From contig JABJFE010000078.1 of NCBI GenBank assembly GCA_018662905.1, forward strand, positions 1-7,914: 7,914 nucleotides of DNA, written 5' to 3'. The notes below the pieces were generated by a model. It saw only the letters and a program-made list of their open reading frames with translations, did no database searches and had not been told where the DNA came from. The stretch comes from Flavobacteriaceae bacterium (GTDB taxonomy: Bacteria; Bacteroidota; Bacteroidia; Flavobacteriales; Flavobacteriaceae). Within the stretch, counting starts at the first letter, position 1. Each line of letters opens with the position of its first letter. Both the position numbers and the translations under genes were made by a program. Shown here piece by piece: positions 1-6,368 of this stretch.

Positions 1-376
1 ATTGAATTTTCTTGTTTAATATCAGCATTAAATCTTCATTATCCTTACATAATATTTTTATAAGAACACTCCAGTTTCCAGTTGTGTAGTGACATTCTAG
101 AATTTCAGGAATATTTTTCATTGATTTTATTGCATCAGAGTTTCTTTCAGCTTTATCAAAATAAACACCTACAAAAGCTAACGTTGAGTAACCCAATACT
201 TTTGGATTTAATTTTAAATGATGCCCACTAATAAGACCGGAATCTTCTAATTTTCTTATTCTTTGATGAATTGCAGCTCCGGAAATACCAATTTTTCTTG
301 ATATTTCCAATACAGGAGTTCTAGAGTTATTGGATAACTCAAGTATTATTCTTTTATCTATACCATCAATTTTCAC
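1..376 (-). CDS. Lrp/AsnC-family transcriptional regulator (3' end outside window)
   Basis: This is a DNA-binding regulator of the Lrp/AsnC (feast/famine) family. The 125 visible codons begin KIDGIDKRIILELSNNSR. A helix-turn-helix follows at about residues 22-49, with GISGAAIHQRIRKLE at its centre, and then the start of the ligand-binding (RAM/AsnC) domain from about residue 60, including the segment EILECHYTTGNWS. Family members are usually about 150-160 residues, so roughly the last 30 lie beyond the left edge. I chose the GTG at 374-376 because it is the only usual start between the in-frame stop at 389-391 and the conserved KIDxID opening. It starts 4 bases after the lpxB stop, so it is probably the last or a late gene of the waaA-surE-lpxB operon. 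The sequence resembles a conserved flavobacterial Lrp type as I remember it. Effector and targets cannot be told from the sequence. Confidence 0.9.
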   Translation of the reverse strand, partial: MKIDGIDKRIILELSNNSRTPVLEISRKIGISGAAIHQRIRKLEDSGLISGHHLKLNPKVLGYSTLAFVGVYFDKAERNSDAIKSMKNIPEILECHYTTGNWSVLIKILCKDNEDLMLILNKKIQ

Positions 377-380
377 AACC

Positions 381-1484
381 TTATTTTTTTATTATGTCTA
401 AAGCTACTCTCTTACTAGTTCCATTATTTCCTAGTATTGAAGTTAATTCATCGTATTTAATTTGTAATGATTTTTTATTATTTAAATCTAAAATTTTTTC
501 AAGTTCATTTCTAATTTTATCTTTATTACAATCTTGTTGGATTAATTCTTTTACAATTTGTTGATCCATTATAAGATTTACTAGTGAAATATATTTAATA
601 TTCACTATTAATTTAGCTATAAAATAACTGAAGTAACTACTCTTGTAGCACACAACCTGAGGCACTTTAAACAGTGCAGTCTCAAGCGTAGCAGTTCCGC
701 TTGTTACAATTGCAGCGGTTGATATTGAAAGAATCTCGTAAGTTTTATTTTCTATTACTTTTATTCTTTTATTTTTTAAAATTGATTTGTAATAACTAAG
801 TTCAATATTTGGCGCTCCTGCTACAATAAATTGGTGATCAGGAAAATAATCAACTATTTTAATTACTGTATTTAAGATTTTCTTAATTTCTTGTTTTCTG
901 CTTCCTGGTAAAATTGCAATAACTGCTTTTTTGTTAGTAATTATTTGTTCACTTGATGAATCATAATTTTTTTTAAAATTACTTATACTATCTAATAATG
1001 GGTGGCCTAAAAACTTTACAGGATATTTATGTTTAGTCTCAAAAAACTCTTTTTCAAATGGTAAAATAACATATAAAGAATCAATATATTTTTTTATTTT
1101 TTTTATTCTCTTTTCATTCCATGCCCAAAGCTGAGGAGCTATGTAATATATGGTTTGAAATTTATATTTTTTTGACCATTTTGCGATTCTCATATTAAAT
1201 CCAGGATAGTCTACAAATATTATTTTATCTGGATTGAATTCAAGAATATCTTTTTTGCAAAAACTGATATTTTTTAAAATTGTTCTTAGGTTTATTAAGA
1301 CTTCGTAAAATCCCATAAATGCTAAATCTTTAAAATGTTTTACAACATTAGCTCCAGCATTTTGCATTTTATCTCCTCCCCAAGCTCTAATATCCGCATT
1401 TGGTTCCAATTTAATAATTTCCTTTATTAAATTGGATGCGTGTAAATCCCCTGACGCTTCCCCAGCAATTATATAATATTTCAT
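381..1484 (-). CDS. lpxB: Lipid-A-disaccharide synthase LpxB
   Basis: A GT19 glycosyltransferase that joins UDP-2,3-diacylglucosamine to lipid X, giving the lipid A disaccharide 1-phosphate at the cytoplasmic face of the inner membrane. At 367 residues it is close to the usual length of about 370-390. Family motifs occur in order: GEASGD at residues 8-13, MGFYEVL at 57-63, VDYPGFN at 91-97 (D92 in the place of the conserved acidic residue), IAPQLWAWNEKR at 115-126, FLGHPLLD at 158-165, LPGSRKQEI at 192-200, and the nucleotide-sugar binding stretch TSGTATLETAL at 261-271. The ATG start fits because GEASGD normally lies within the first dozen residues. It sits 4 bases after surE and 4 bases before the Lrp-type regulator, so it is probably co-transcribed with both. 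The upstream operon gene waaA acts later in the same Kdo-lipid A pathway. Confidence 0.97.
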   Translation of the reverse strand: MKYYIIAGEASGDLHASNLIKEIIKLEPNADIRAWGGDKMQNAGANVVKHFKDLAFMGFYEVLINLRTILKNISFCKKDILEFNPDKIIFVDYPGFNMRIAKWSKKYKFQTIYYIAPQLWAWNEKRIKKIKKYIDSLYVILPFEKEFFETKHKYPVKFLGHPLLDSISNFKKNYDSSSEQIITNKKAVIAILPGSRKQEIKKILNTVIKIVDYFPDHQFIVAGAPNIELSYYKSILKNKRIKVIENKTYEILSISTAAIVTSGTATLETALFKVPQVVCYKSSYFSYFIAKLIVNIKYISLVNLIMDQQIVKELIQQDCNKDKIRNELEKILDLNNKKSLQIKYDELTSILGNNGTSKRVALDIIKK

Positions 1485-1488
1485 TTAT

Positions 1489-2259
1489 TTAAAAATCCCA
1501 GTTTTTTAATTTTTTAATATTATTATGATCCGTCATATCAAATTTTACTGGAACAATTGAAATGAACCCGTTAGCAAGTGCCCATTCATCTGAATCTTGT
1601 CCTTCGTCCTTATTGATAAATTCACCAGTTAACCAATAATATTCTTTTCCTTGTGGATTTGTTCTTTTATCAAATTTTTCAACCCAATATGCATTTGCTT
1701 GTCGGCATATCTTAATACCTTTTATTTCCGCGCTTTTTAATTTAGGGAAATTAATGTTTAAGGCATTTCCCTTTGGAATACCCCGATTTAAAGCTTTTTT
1801 CGTAATACTTATTATATACTCTTTTATAGTTTCGAAATCAGCATCCCAACTATAATCTAATAAAGAAAAACCTATAGCCGGAATACCCTCAACACTTGCT
1901 TCTACAGCTGCACTCATAGTACCTGAATAGATAACATTTATTGAAGAATTCGATCCATGATTAATTCCAGAAACACATAAGTCAGGTTTTCTGTCTAGAA
2001 TTTCATTTATCCCTAATTTCACACAATCTGCTGGAGTTCCTGAACAAGAATATTCTTTTTGTGGACCGTTATCAATTTTTATAGCGTTACAATGCAAAGT
2101 TGAATTTATTGTTATAGCATGTCCCATTGCAGATTGTGGACTGTCAGGTGCTACAACAACTACATCGCCTATTTCATTCATTGCAGAAATTAGCGTTCTA
2201 ATTCCTGGAGCTGATATTCCATCATCGTTTGTTACTAAAATTAAAGGTCTTTTTGACAT
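1489..2259 (-). CDS. surE: 5'/3'-nucleotidase SurE
   Basis: SurE is a metal-dependent phosphatase that acts on nucleoside 5'- and 3'-monophosphates, linked in other bacteria to stationary-phase survival. The 256-residue length is normal. The divalent metal site is complete: D12 and D13 in VTNDDG, S43 in PQSAMGHAIT, and N100 in SGINHGSN. Other family blocks are SGTPADCV at 73-80 and YSGTMSAAVEA at 111-121. The start ATG places NDDG at residue 11, as expected. There is no signal peptide, so it should be cytoplasmic. It lies 44 bases after the secreted-protein gene and 4 bases before lpxB. From memory, surE beside lpxB recurs in Bacteroidota, but the link is not a known shared pathway; co-regulation is the simplest reading. 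Confidence 0.97.
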   Translation of the reverse strand: MSKRPLILVTNDDGISAPGIRTLISAMNEIGDVVVVAPDSPQSAMGHAITINSTLHCNAIKIDNGPQKEYSCSGTPADCVKLGINEILDRKPDLCVSGINHGSNSSINVIYSGTMSAAVEASVEGIPAIGFSLLDYSWDADFETIKEYIISITKKALNRGIPKGNALNINFPKLKSAEIKGIKICRQANAYWVEKFDKRTNPQGKEYYWLTGEFINKDEGQDSDEWALANGFISIVPVKFDMTDHNNIKKLKNWDF

Positions 2260-2303
2260 TGATTTTTTTATAAAATTAATTTAAATAAGATCATAGAACT
2301 AAT

Positions 2304-3038
2304 TTACCGTTGAGTCCATATTTCATTTATAGGATTTCCTTTACTGCTAAACCCTTTATGGTACCAGTTTTTTTGACTAACTAATTTTTTATCATCAGTT
2401 TTTATTAAAATTTCGTAATCAAACTCTAAGTTTAAACCAACTTTAGAATTATCTCTTGAGAAAAATTCTATATTTTCTTTGTATTTTCCTTTTAATGTAG
2501 TGTAAGTGCCGCCGCCTGTTGCCATAAACTTTTTTGTTTCGGTATTGTATGCTATCCATTGAAATCTTGTTCCAGAAAGAATTTTCATTGTTTTTCTAGG
2601 TCTAGAAATGTCTCTTTCTTGTTTTTTACCATCTCTTATTCTAGCTGACATTAACCATGCTCCATTTAAGTCACCAGGTGCTCCGTTGTCTAATCTAGAA
2701 AATTTCATTTCACTGCCAACAATTTCTAAAAATTCATCGTCAATATTAATATCAAATACCACCGCACTTCCCACTCGCTCTGGATTATCAGTATCAAATT
2801 CAACAACCTCAGTCATTGTTTTTCCTTTTAATTCCCAAGTACCTCCATTTGAATGAACAAGTCTTCCTGTTTTACTTTCATAGATACTAATGCTTTGATG
2901 AGATTCAGAAAAAATAACTACACTTTTCAATTCTTTTCCATTTTTAGAAGTATGAATTCTTTCCCAAGCTCCAACCGGATTTTGTGCGTTTATTATAAAC
3001 GATAGTAAAATTGTAAGTGTCAGAATTATTTTTCTCAT
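2304..3038 (-). CDS. Secreted protein of unknown function with two tandem lipocalin-like repeats
   Basis: I do not recognise a named gene. The 244-residue product starts with a clear Sec signal peptide: MRK, a hydrophobic stretch to about residue 16, then a probable signal peptidase I site after INA (residues 16-18). There is no lipobox cysteine and no later membrane helix, so the mature protein is probably periplasmic or exported. The rest is an internal duplication. Both copies open with GAW (23-25 and 126-128) and contain a matching block, GGTWELKGKT at 65-74 and GGTYTTLKGK at 176-185, followed by an acidic stretch ending in the similar ERVG (87-90) and SKVG (198-201). The spacing, beta-rich composition and GxW opening recall lipocalin-like secreted proteins of Bacteroidota; that fold is inference. 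Its ATG overlaps the waaA stop (ATGA, 3035-3038), indicating translational coupling with LPS synthesis. Its function is unknown. Confidence 0.85.
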   Translation of the reverse strand: MRKIILTLTILLSFIINAQNPVGAWERIHTSKNGKELKSVVIFSESHQSISIYESKTGRLVHSNGGTWELKGKTMTEVVEFDTDNPERVGSAVVFDINIDDEFLEIVGSEMKFSRLDNGAPGDLNGAWLMSARIRDGKKQERDISRPRKTMKILSGTRFQWIAYNTETKKFMATGGGTYTTLKGKYKENIEFFSRDNSKVGLNLEFDYEILIKTDDKKLVSQKNWYHKGFSSKGNPINEIWTQR

Positions 3039-4276
3039 TTTCTTTCTTTTAAATATGAAATAACATTTTTAGTAGCACCAAGATTTGATTTAATATAATC
3101 AAAATTATTCCCCCCCATTATCGATCTTTTTCTTTTATTTTCAATTAATTCATTTAAAATATTTTCAAATTCTTTAGAATCTTTCACACTTATAGCTCCA
3201 TTTTTTGAGATAAGGTCCCTAGCTTCTGGAAAATTAATATAGTTTTTTCCAATTAAAATAGGATTTTTAAAAATAGCAGGTTCAAGAATATTGTGTAATC
3301 CAGAGTTCCCCATTCCTCCGCCGACGTAAGAAATGTCAGAATAGCTATAGAGTTTAGTTAGTATTCCAATAGAGTCTATAATCAGTACTTTGGTTGTGGT
3401 TATATTGTTTTGATTTAGATTAGAATGAAGAATACTTTTACGTTTAATTTTTTTTTGAAAATCAGTAATATGTTTTAAGTTAATTTGGTGAGGTGCAATT
3501 ATCCATACTAAGTTATTATTGTTTTTATTTATATAATCAATCATTAGAGATTCGTCCTCTTTCCATGTACTTCCACCAACAAAACAAATTCTATTTCCGA
3601 TAAATTCTTTAATATTTTCAATATTATTATTTTGATCTAACAAAGTATTAACTCTGTCAAATCTAGAATCTCCCATCAACGTGCAATTAGTAATATTATT
3701 ATTTATTAATAAATCTATTGAATCTTTATTTTGAACAAAAAAGTGTGTAACAGAAGATTTTAATAAATTTAGAAACCCTGATCCATACCATCTAAAAAAC
3801 CAATGATTTTCTCTAAACAAGCCGGCTAAAAGAAAAGTGGGTATGCTATTTTTTTTTAAATTTTGTAGATAATTAGGCCAAAACTCATATTTAACAAAAA
3901 ACACCATTTTTGGATTTATTAATGAAACGAATTTCCTTGAATTTTTGCTTGTATCTAACGGTAAGTAGACCGTTATATCAGCAATAGGATTGTTTTTACG
4001 AACTTGATAGCCAGATGAAGAAAAAAAAGACAGTACTATTTTGTGATTTTTATATAATGATTTAATTTCTTTAAATATTGGAAGGCCTTGTTCGTATTCA
4101 CCCAAGGAAGCTACATGTATCCATATGTAATTGTCGGTTTTTGAAATAGTTTTTTCTAAAATTTTTAATACTTTTTTTCTTTCTTCAACGAAAGATCTGA
4201 TTTTTGAATTAAAAAATTTAAGTATAAATAAAAGAGATTTTATTTGAAGTATTACTATGTTATATATTACCCTCAT
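3035..4276 (-). CDS. waaA: 3-deoxy-D-manno-octulosonic acid (Kdo) transferase WaaA/KdtA
   Basis: A GT30 glycosyltransferase that moves Kdo from CMP-Kdo onto the lipid A precursor at the inner membrane, the first step of LPS inner-core assembly. Its 413 residues match the usual length. A hydrophobic N-terminal segment (about residues 4-22) is the expected membrane anchor. Motifs in order are HVASLGEYEQGLPIF at 54-68, with E60 in the place of the catalytic base; YLPLD at 104-108; KYEFWPNYL at 129-137; GDSRFDRV at 202-209; GSTWKEDE at 235-242; APHQ at 261-264; and the CMP-sugar binding block GGGMGNSGLHNILEPA at 319-334. Whether it adds one or two Kdo units cannot be told from the sequence. It is the first gene of the leftward operon, with a promoter box just upstream, and its TGA stop overlaps the next ATG. 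Two A9 tracts lie in the coding strand, but the frame is intact. Confidence 0.97.
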   Translation of the reverse strand: MRVIYNIVILQIKSLLFILKFFNSKIRSFVEERKKVLKILEKTISKTDNYIWIHVASLGEYEQGLPIFKEIKSLYKNHKIVLSFFSSSGYQVRKNNPIADITVYLPLDTSKNSRKFVSLINPKMVFFVKYEFWPNYLQNLKKNSIPTFLLAGLFRENHWFFRWYGSGFLNLLKSSVTHFFVQNKDSIDLLINNNITNCTLMGDSRFDRVNTLLDQNNNIENIKEFIGNRICFVGGSTWKEDESLMIDYINKNNNNLVWIIAPHQINLKHITDFQKKIKRKSILHSNLNQNNITTTKVLIIDSIGILTKLYSYSDISYVGGGMGNSGLHNILEPAIFKNPILIGKNYINFPEARDLISKNGAISVKDSKEFENILNELIENKRKRSIMGGNNFDYIKSNLGATKNVISYLKERK

Positions 4277-4280
4277 TGAA

Positions 4281-4310
4281 TTACAAAAATACTCATTTAG
4301 TATTTTGTAA
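4281..4310. promoter_or_regulatory. Inverted repeat over the divergent waaA/aminotransferase promoter region
   Basis: The left arm TTACAAAAATACT (4281-4293) and right arm AGTATTTTGTAA (4299-4310) are reverse complements over 12 bases, apart from one extra A in the left arm. They are separated by CATTT. The left arm contains the waaA -7 box, and the right arm holds a similar but shortened box (TATTTTG) pointing toward the aminotransferase. It could be an operator for a dimeric regulator, or two back-to-back promoter boxes. It is not followed by a T run as expected of a terminator. The repeat itself is seen directly; its role is inference. Confidence 0.5.
4284..4291 (-). promoter_or_regulatory. 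Bacteroidota-type -7 promoter box for the waaA operon
   Basis: Read on the minus strand, these bases are TATTTTTG, an exact match to the Bacteroidota -7 consensus TAnnTTTG. A possible degenerate -33 element (TTTA instead of TTTG) lies 16 bases further upstream. Only 7 bases separate the box from the waaA ATG, so the leader would be extremely short or absent. The match rests on one short motif in AT-rich DNA, so it is moderate evidence. Confidence 0.5.
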
Positions 4311-4363
4311 ATATATTCATTCTAAAACTCTGTATTTTCTTATTTTTACACAAATTTCGTACT

Positions 4364-5506
4364 ATGAGAAAGTTACAGATGGTAGACTTAAAGACTCAAT
4401 ATGAGTTTATAAAAGATGAAGTTGATTCTTCTGTTTTAGAAATTTTTAAAAATGGCACATTTATTAATGGACCGTCTGTCAAAAAATTTCAATCTGATTT
4501 AGAAAACTATTTAAATGTTAAACATGTAATTCCATGTGCTAATGGAACAGATGCTTTACAAATAGCTTTAATGAGTTTGGGTTTACAGCCAGGAGATGAA
4601 ATAATTACATCTGATTTTACTTTTGCTGCCACTGTTGAAGTAATTGCTCTCTTACAGTTAAAACCTGTTTTAGTTGATATAGAGGAGGATACATTTAATA
4701 TAGATTGTGATGAAATACTCAAAGCAATTACTCCAAAAACTAAAGCAATTATTCCAGTTCATTTGTTTGGTCAAGTTGCTAATATGGATAAGGTTATTGA
4801 AATAGCTAAATCTAATAGTCTTTATGTCATTGAGGATAACGCACAGGGAATAGGATCTACTTATATTTCGTCGAATAATTCTAATTTAAAATCCGGGACT
4901 ATTGGAGATATAGGGACTACATCTTTTTTTCCGTCTAAAAATTTAGGATGCTATGGTGATGGAGGAGCAATTTTTACAAACAATGATGAGTTAGCGCATG
5001 TGATGCGGGGAATTGTTAATCACGGTATGTATGTTAGATATCATCACGATGTCGTTGGAGTGAATTCAAGATTAGATAGTGTGCAGGCAGCTATATTATC
5101 AGTTAAATTACCATTGCTAGATTTTTACAATGAAAGAAGAAAAGAGGCTTCTTTATTTTACTCTAAGGAATTAAATCAAAATAAAAATTTATTAACTCCT
5201 ATTGTGAAAAATAATTGTAAGTCACATGTTTTTCATCAATATACTTTGAGAGTTTTAAGTGGAAATAGAGATGAATTGTCAAAATACTTAAATGACAATA
5301 ATATTCCTCATGGTATTTATTATCCAATTCCATTACACAAACAAAAAGCCTACTCTGATAAAAATTATAAAGAAGAAGATTTTAAAATATCTAACATGAT
5401 GTCTGAGCAAGTTATTTCTCTTCCAATGCATTCAGAACTAGATAATGATCAAATTAAATTTATTTGTAAAAAAATAAACAAATTTTTTACAGCTCAGGAA
5501 AACTAA
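4364..5506 (+). CDS. DegT/DnrJ/EryC1/StrS-family nucleotide-sugar aminotransferase (WbpE-like)
   Basis: A PLP-dependent fold-type I aminotransferase that puts an amino group on a keto nucleotide sugar, probably for a surface glycan or LPS. At 380 residues it is complete. It shows NGPSVKKFQSDL (35-46), CANGTDALQIALM (58-70), PVHLFGQVANM (131-141), EDNAQGIGS (157-165, D158 binding the PLP ring nitrogen), SFFPSKNLGCYGDGGA (187-202, K192 as the Schiff-base lysine) and GVNSRLDSVQAA (232-243). The SFFPSK-LGCYGDGGAIFTN block and RYHHxxVGVNSRLD are strikingly like WbpE, which makes the 3-amino group of UDP-GlcNAc(3NAc)A, as I remember that protein. The exact substrate is uncertain; GnnB-type enzymes for 3-amino lipid A sugars are an alternative. 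It is divergent from waaA. No partner dehydrogenase or acetyltransferase lies in the window. The last 20 bases overlap the fabD 3' end. Confidence 0.9.
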   Translation: MRKLQMVDLKTQYEFIKDEVDSSVLEIFKNGTFINGPSVKKFQSDLENYLNVKHVIPCANGTDALQIALMSLGLQPGDEIITSDFTFAATVEVIALLQLKPVLVDIEEDTFNIDCDEILKAITPKTKAIIPVHLFGQVANMDKVIEIAKSNSLYVIEDNAQGIGSTYISSNNSNLKSGTIGDIGTTSFFPSKNLGCYGDGGAIFTNNDELAHVMRGIVNHGMYVRYHHDVVGVNSRLDSVQAAILSVKLPLLDFYNERRKEASLFYSKELNQNKNLLTPIVKNNCKSHVFHQYTLRVLSGNRDELSKYLNDNNIPHGIYYPIPLHKQKAYSDKNYKEEDFKISNMMSEQVISLPMHSELDNDQIKFICKKINKFFTAQEN

Positions 5507-6368
5507 CATGTGAATTTCTGTCAATTTTCTTTATAAGTCCTTGCAGAACTTTTCCAGGACCAATCTCTATAAATTGTGTTGTTCCGTTTTTTATCATTTG
5601 ATCAATACTTTGATTCCATTTTACAGGTGATGTTAGCTGAGATATTAAATTTTCTTTTATTTTTTCAACTGATGTGTCAGCCTTAGCATTCACATTTTGA
5701 TATATCGGACAAATAGGATCGCTGAATGTTGCTTTTTCAATAGCTAATGAAAGTTCTTCTTTTGCATCAATCATTAATTCTGAATGAAAAGCTCCGCCTA
5801 CAGGAAGTAAAAGTGCTCTTCTAGCACCTGCGTCACTAAGTTTTTCACAAGCTAATTTAACTGCATTTAATTCTCCTGAAATTACAACTTGTCCAGGACA
5901 ATTATAATTAGCAGCTACAACAACTCCTTCAACATCTTTACATATTTTTTCAATAACATTATTATCTAATGCAAGAATTGCAGCCATTGTGCCATTTGTT
6001 TTTTCACACGATTTTTGCATTGCTTTAGCTCTGATAGAAACTAACTTAAGTCCATCTTCATAATTTAAAACCCCAGCAGCAACTAATGCCGAAAATTCAC
6101 CAAGTGAATGACCAGCTACTAAGTCTGGTTTAAAAGATTCTCCAAGAATTTTTAAAATCGCCATTGAGTGTATGAAAATAGCAGGTTGTGTAACTTTAGT
6201 TTGGATCAGTTCTTCTTTAGAACCTTCAAACATTATTTTAGAAATATCAAATTCTAAAATTTCTTCAGCTTTAGCAAACAAAGGTTTAATTGTGTCATAT
6301 TTTAAAAATAAATCATGACACATTCCAGTAAATTGAGACCCTTGTCCTGGAAATATATATGCTTTCAT
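5487..6368 (-). CDS. fabD: Malonyl-CoA:acyl carrier protein transacylase FabD
   Basis: FabD moves malonyl from malonyl-CoA to acyl carrier protein, supplying the extender unit for fatty acid synthesis in the cytoplasm. The 293 residues are a normal length. Visible signatures are FPGQGSQ at 6-12, GHSLGE at 86-91 with nucleophile S88, R113 in the SIRAKAMQ helix (the carboxylate-binding arginine), NCPGQVVISG at 156-165, GGAFHSELM at 191-199 with catalytic H195, and IEIGPGKVLQGL at 267-278. The ATG gives the standard start with FPGQGSQ within ten residues. The start codon directly follows the TAA of the 2TM-DHFR gene (no gap), so the two are one transcript and probably translationally coupled. 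Its stop lies inside the convergent aminotransferase gene. Fatty acid supply feeds lipid A and phospholipid, fitting the neighbouring envelope genes. Confidence 0.97.
   Translation of the reverse strand: MKAYIFPGQGSQFTGMCHDLFLKYDTIKPLFAKAEEILEFDISKIMFEGSKEELIQTKVTQPAIFIHSMAILKILGESFKPDLVAGHSLGEFSALVAAGVLNYEDGLKLVSIRAKAMQKSCEKTNGTMAAILALDNNVIEKICKDVEGVVVAANYNCPGQVVISGELNAVKLACEKLSDAGARRALLLPVGGAFHSELMIDAKEELSLAIEKATFSDPICPIYQNVNAKADTSVEKIKENLISQLTSPVKWNQSIDQMIKNGTTQFIEIGPGKVLQGLIKKIDRNSHVSFPEL

Noticed and set aside
2260..2303. Possible promoter or terminator between the secreted-protein gene and surE
   Set aside because: The 44 bases hold only AT-rich sequence. I found no TAnnTTTG box on the minus strand and no stable hairpin followed by a T run.
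2608..2856. Open reading frame on the plus strand inside the secreted-protein gene
   Set aside because: It lies wholly antisense to a gene with a signal peptide and clear repeats, and its serine-rich product shows no motif. It is a shadow.
3448..3857. Two A9 tracts in the waaA coding strand (3448-3456 and 3849-3857) as a possible phase-variation switch
   Set aside because: They encode lysine-rich stretches in very AT-rich DNA. The gene is intact, and runs of this length are expected here. Single-sequence data cannot show variation.
4507..4722. Minus-strand open frame inside the aminotransferase gene
   Set aside because: It is antisense to conserved aminotransferase motifs and its product has no recognisable domain.
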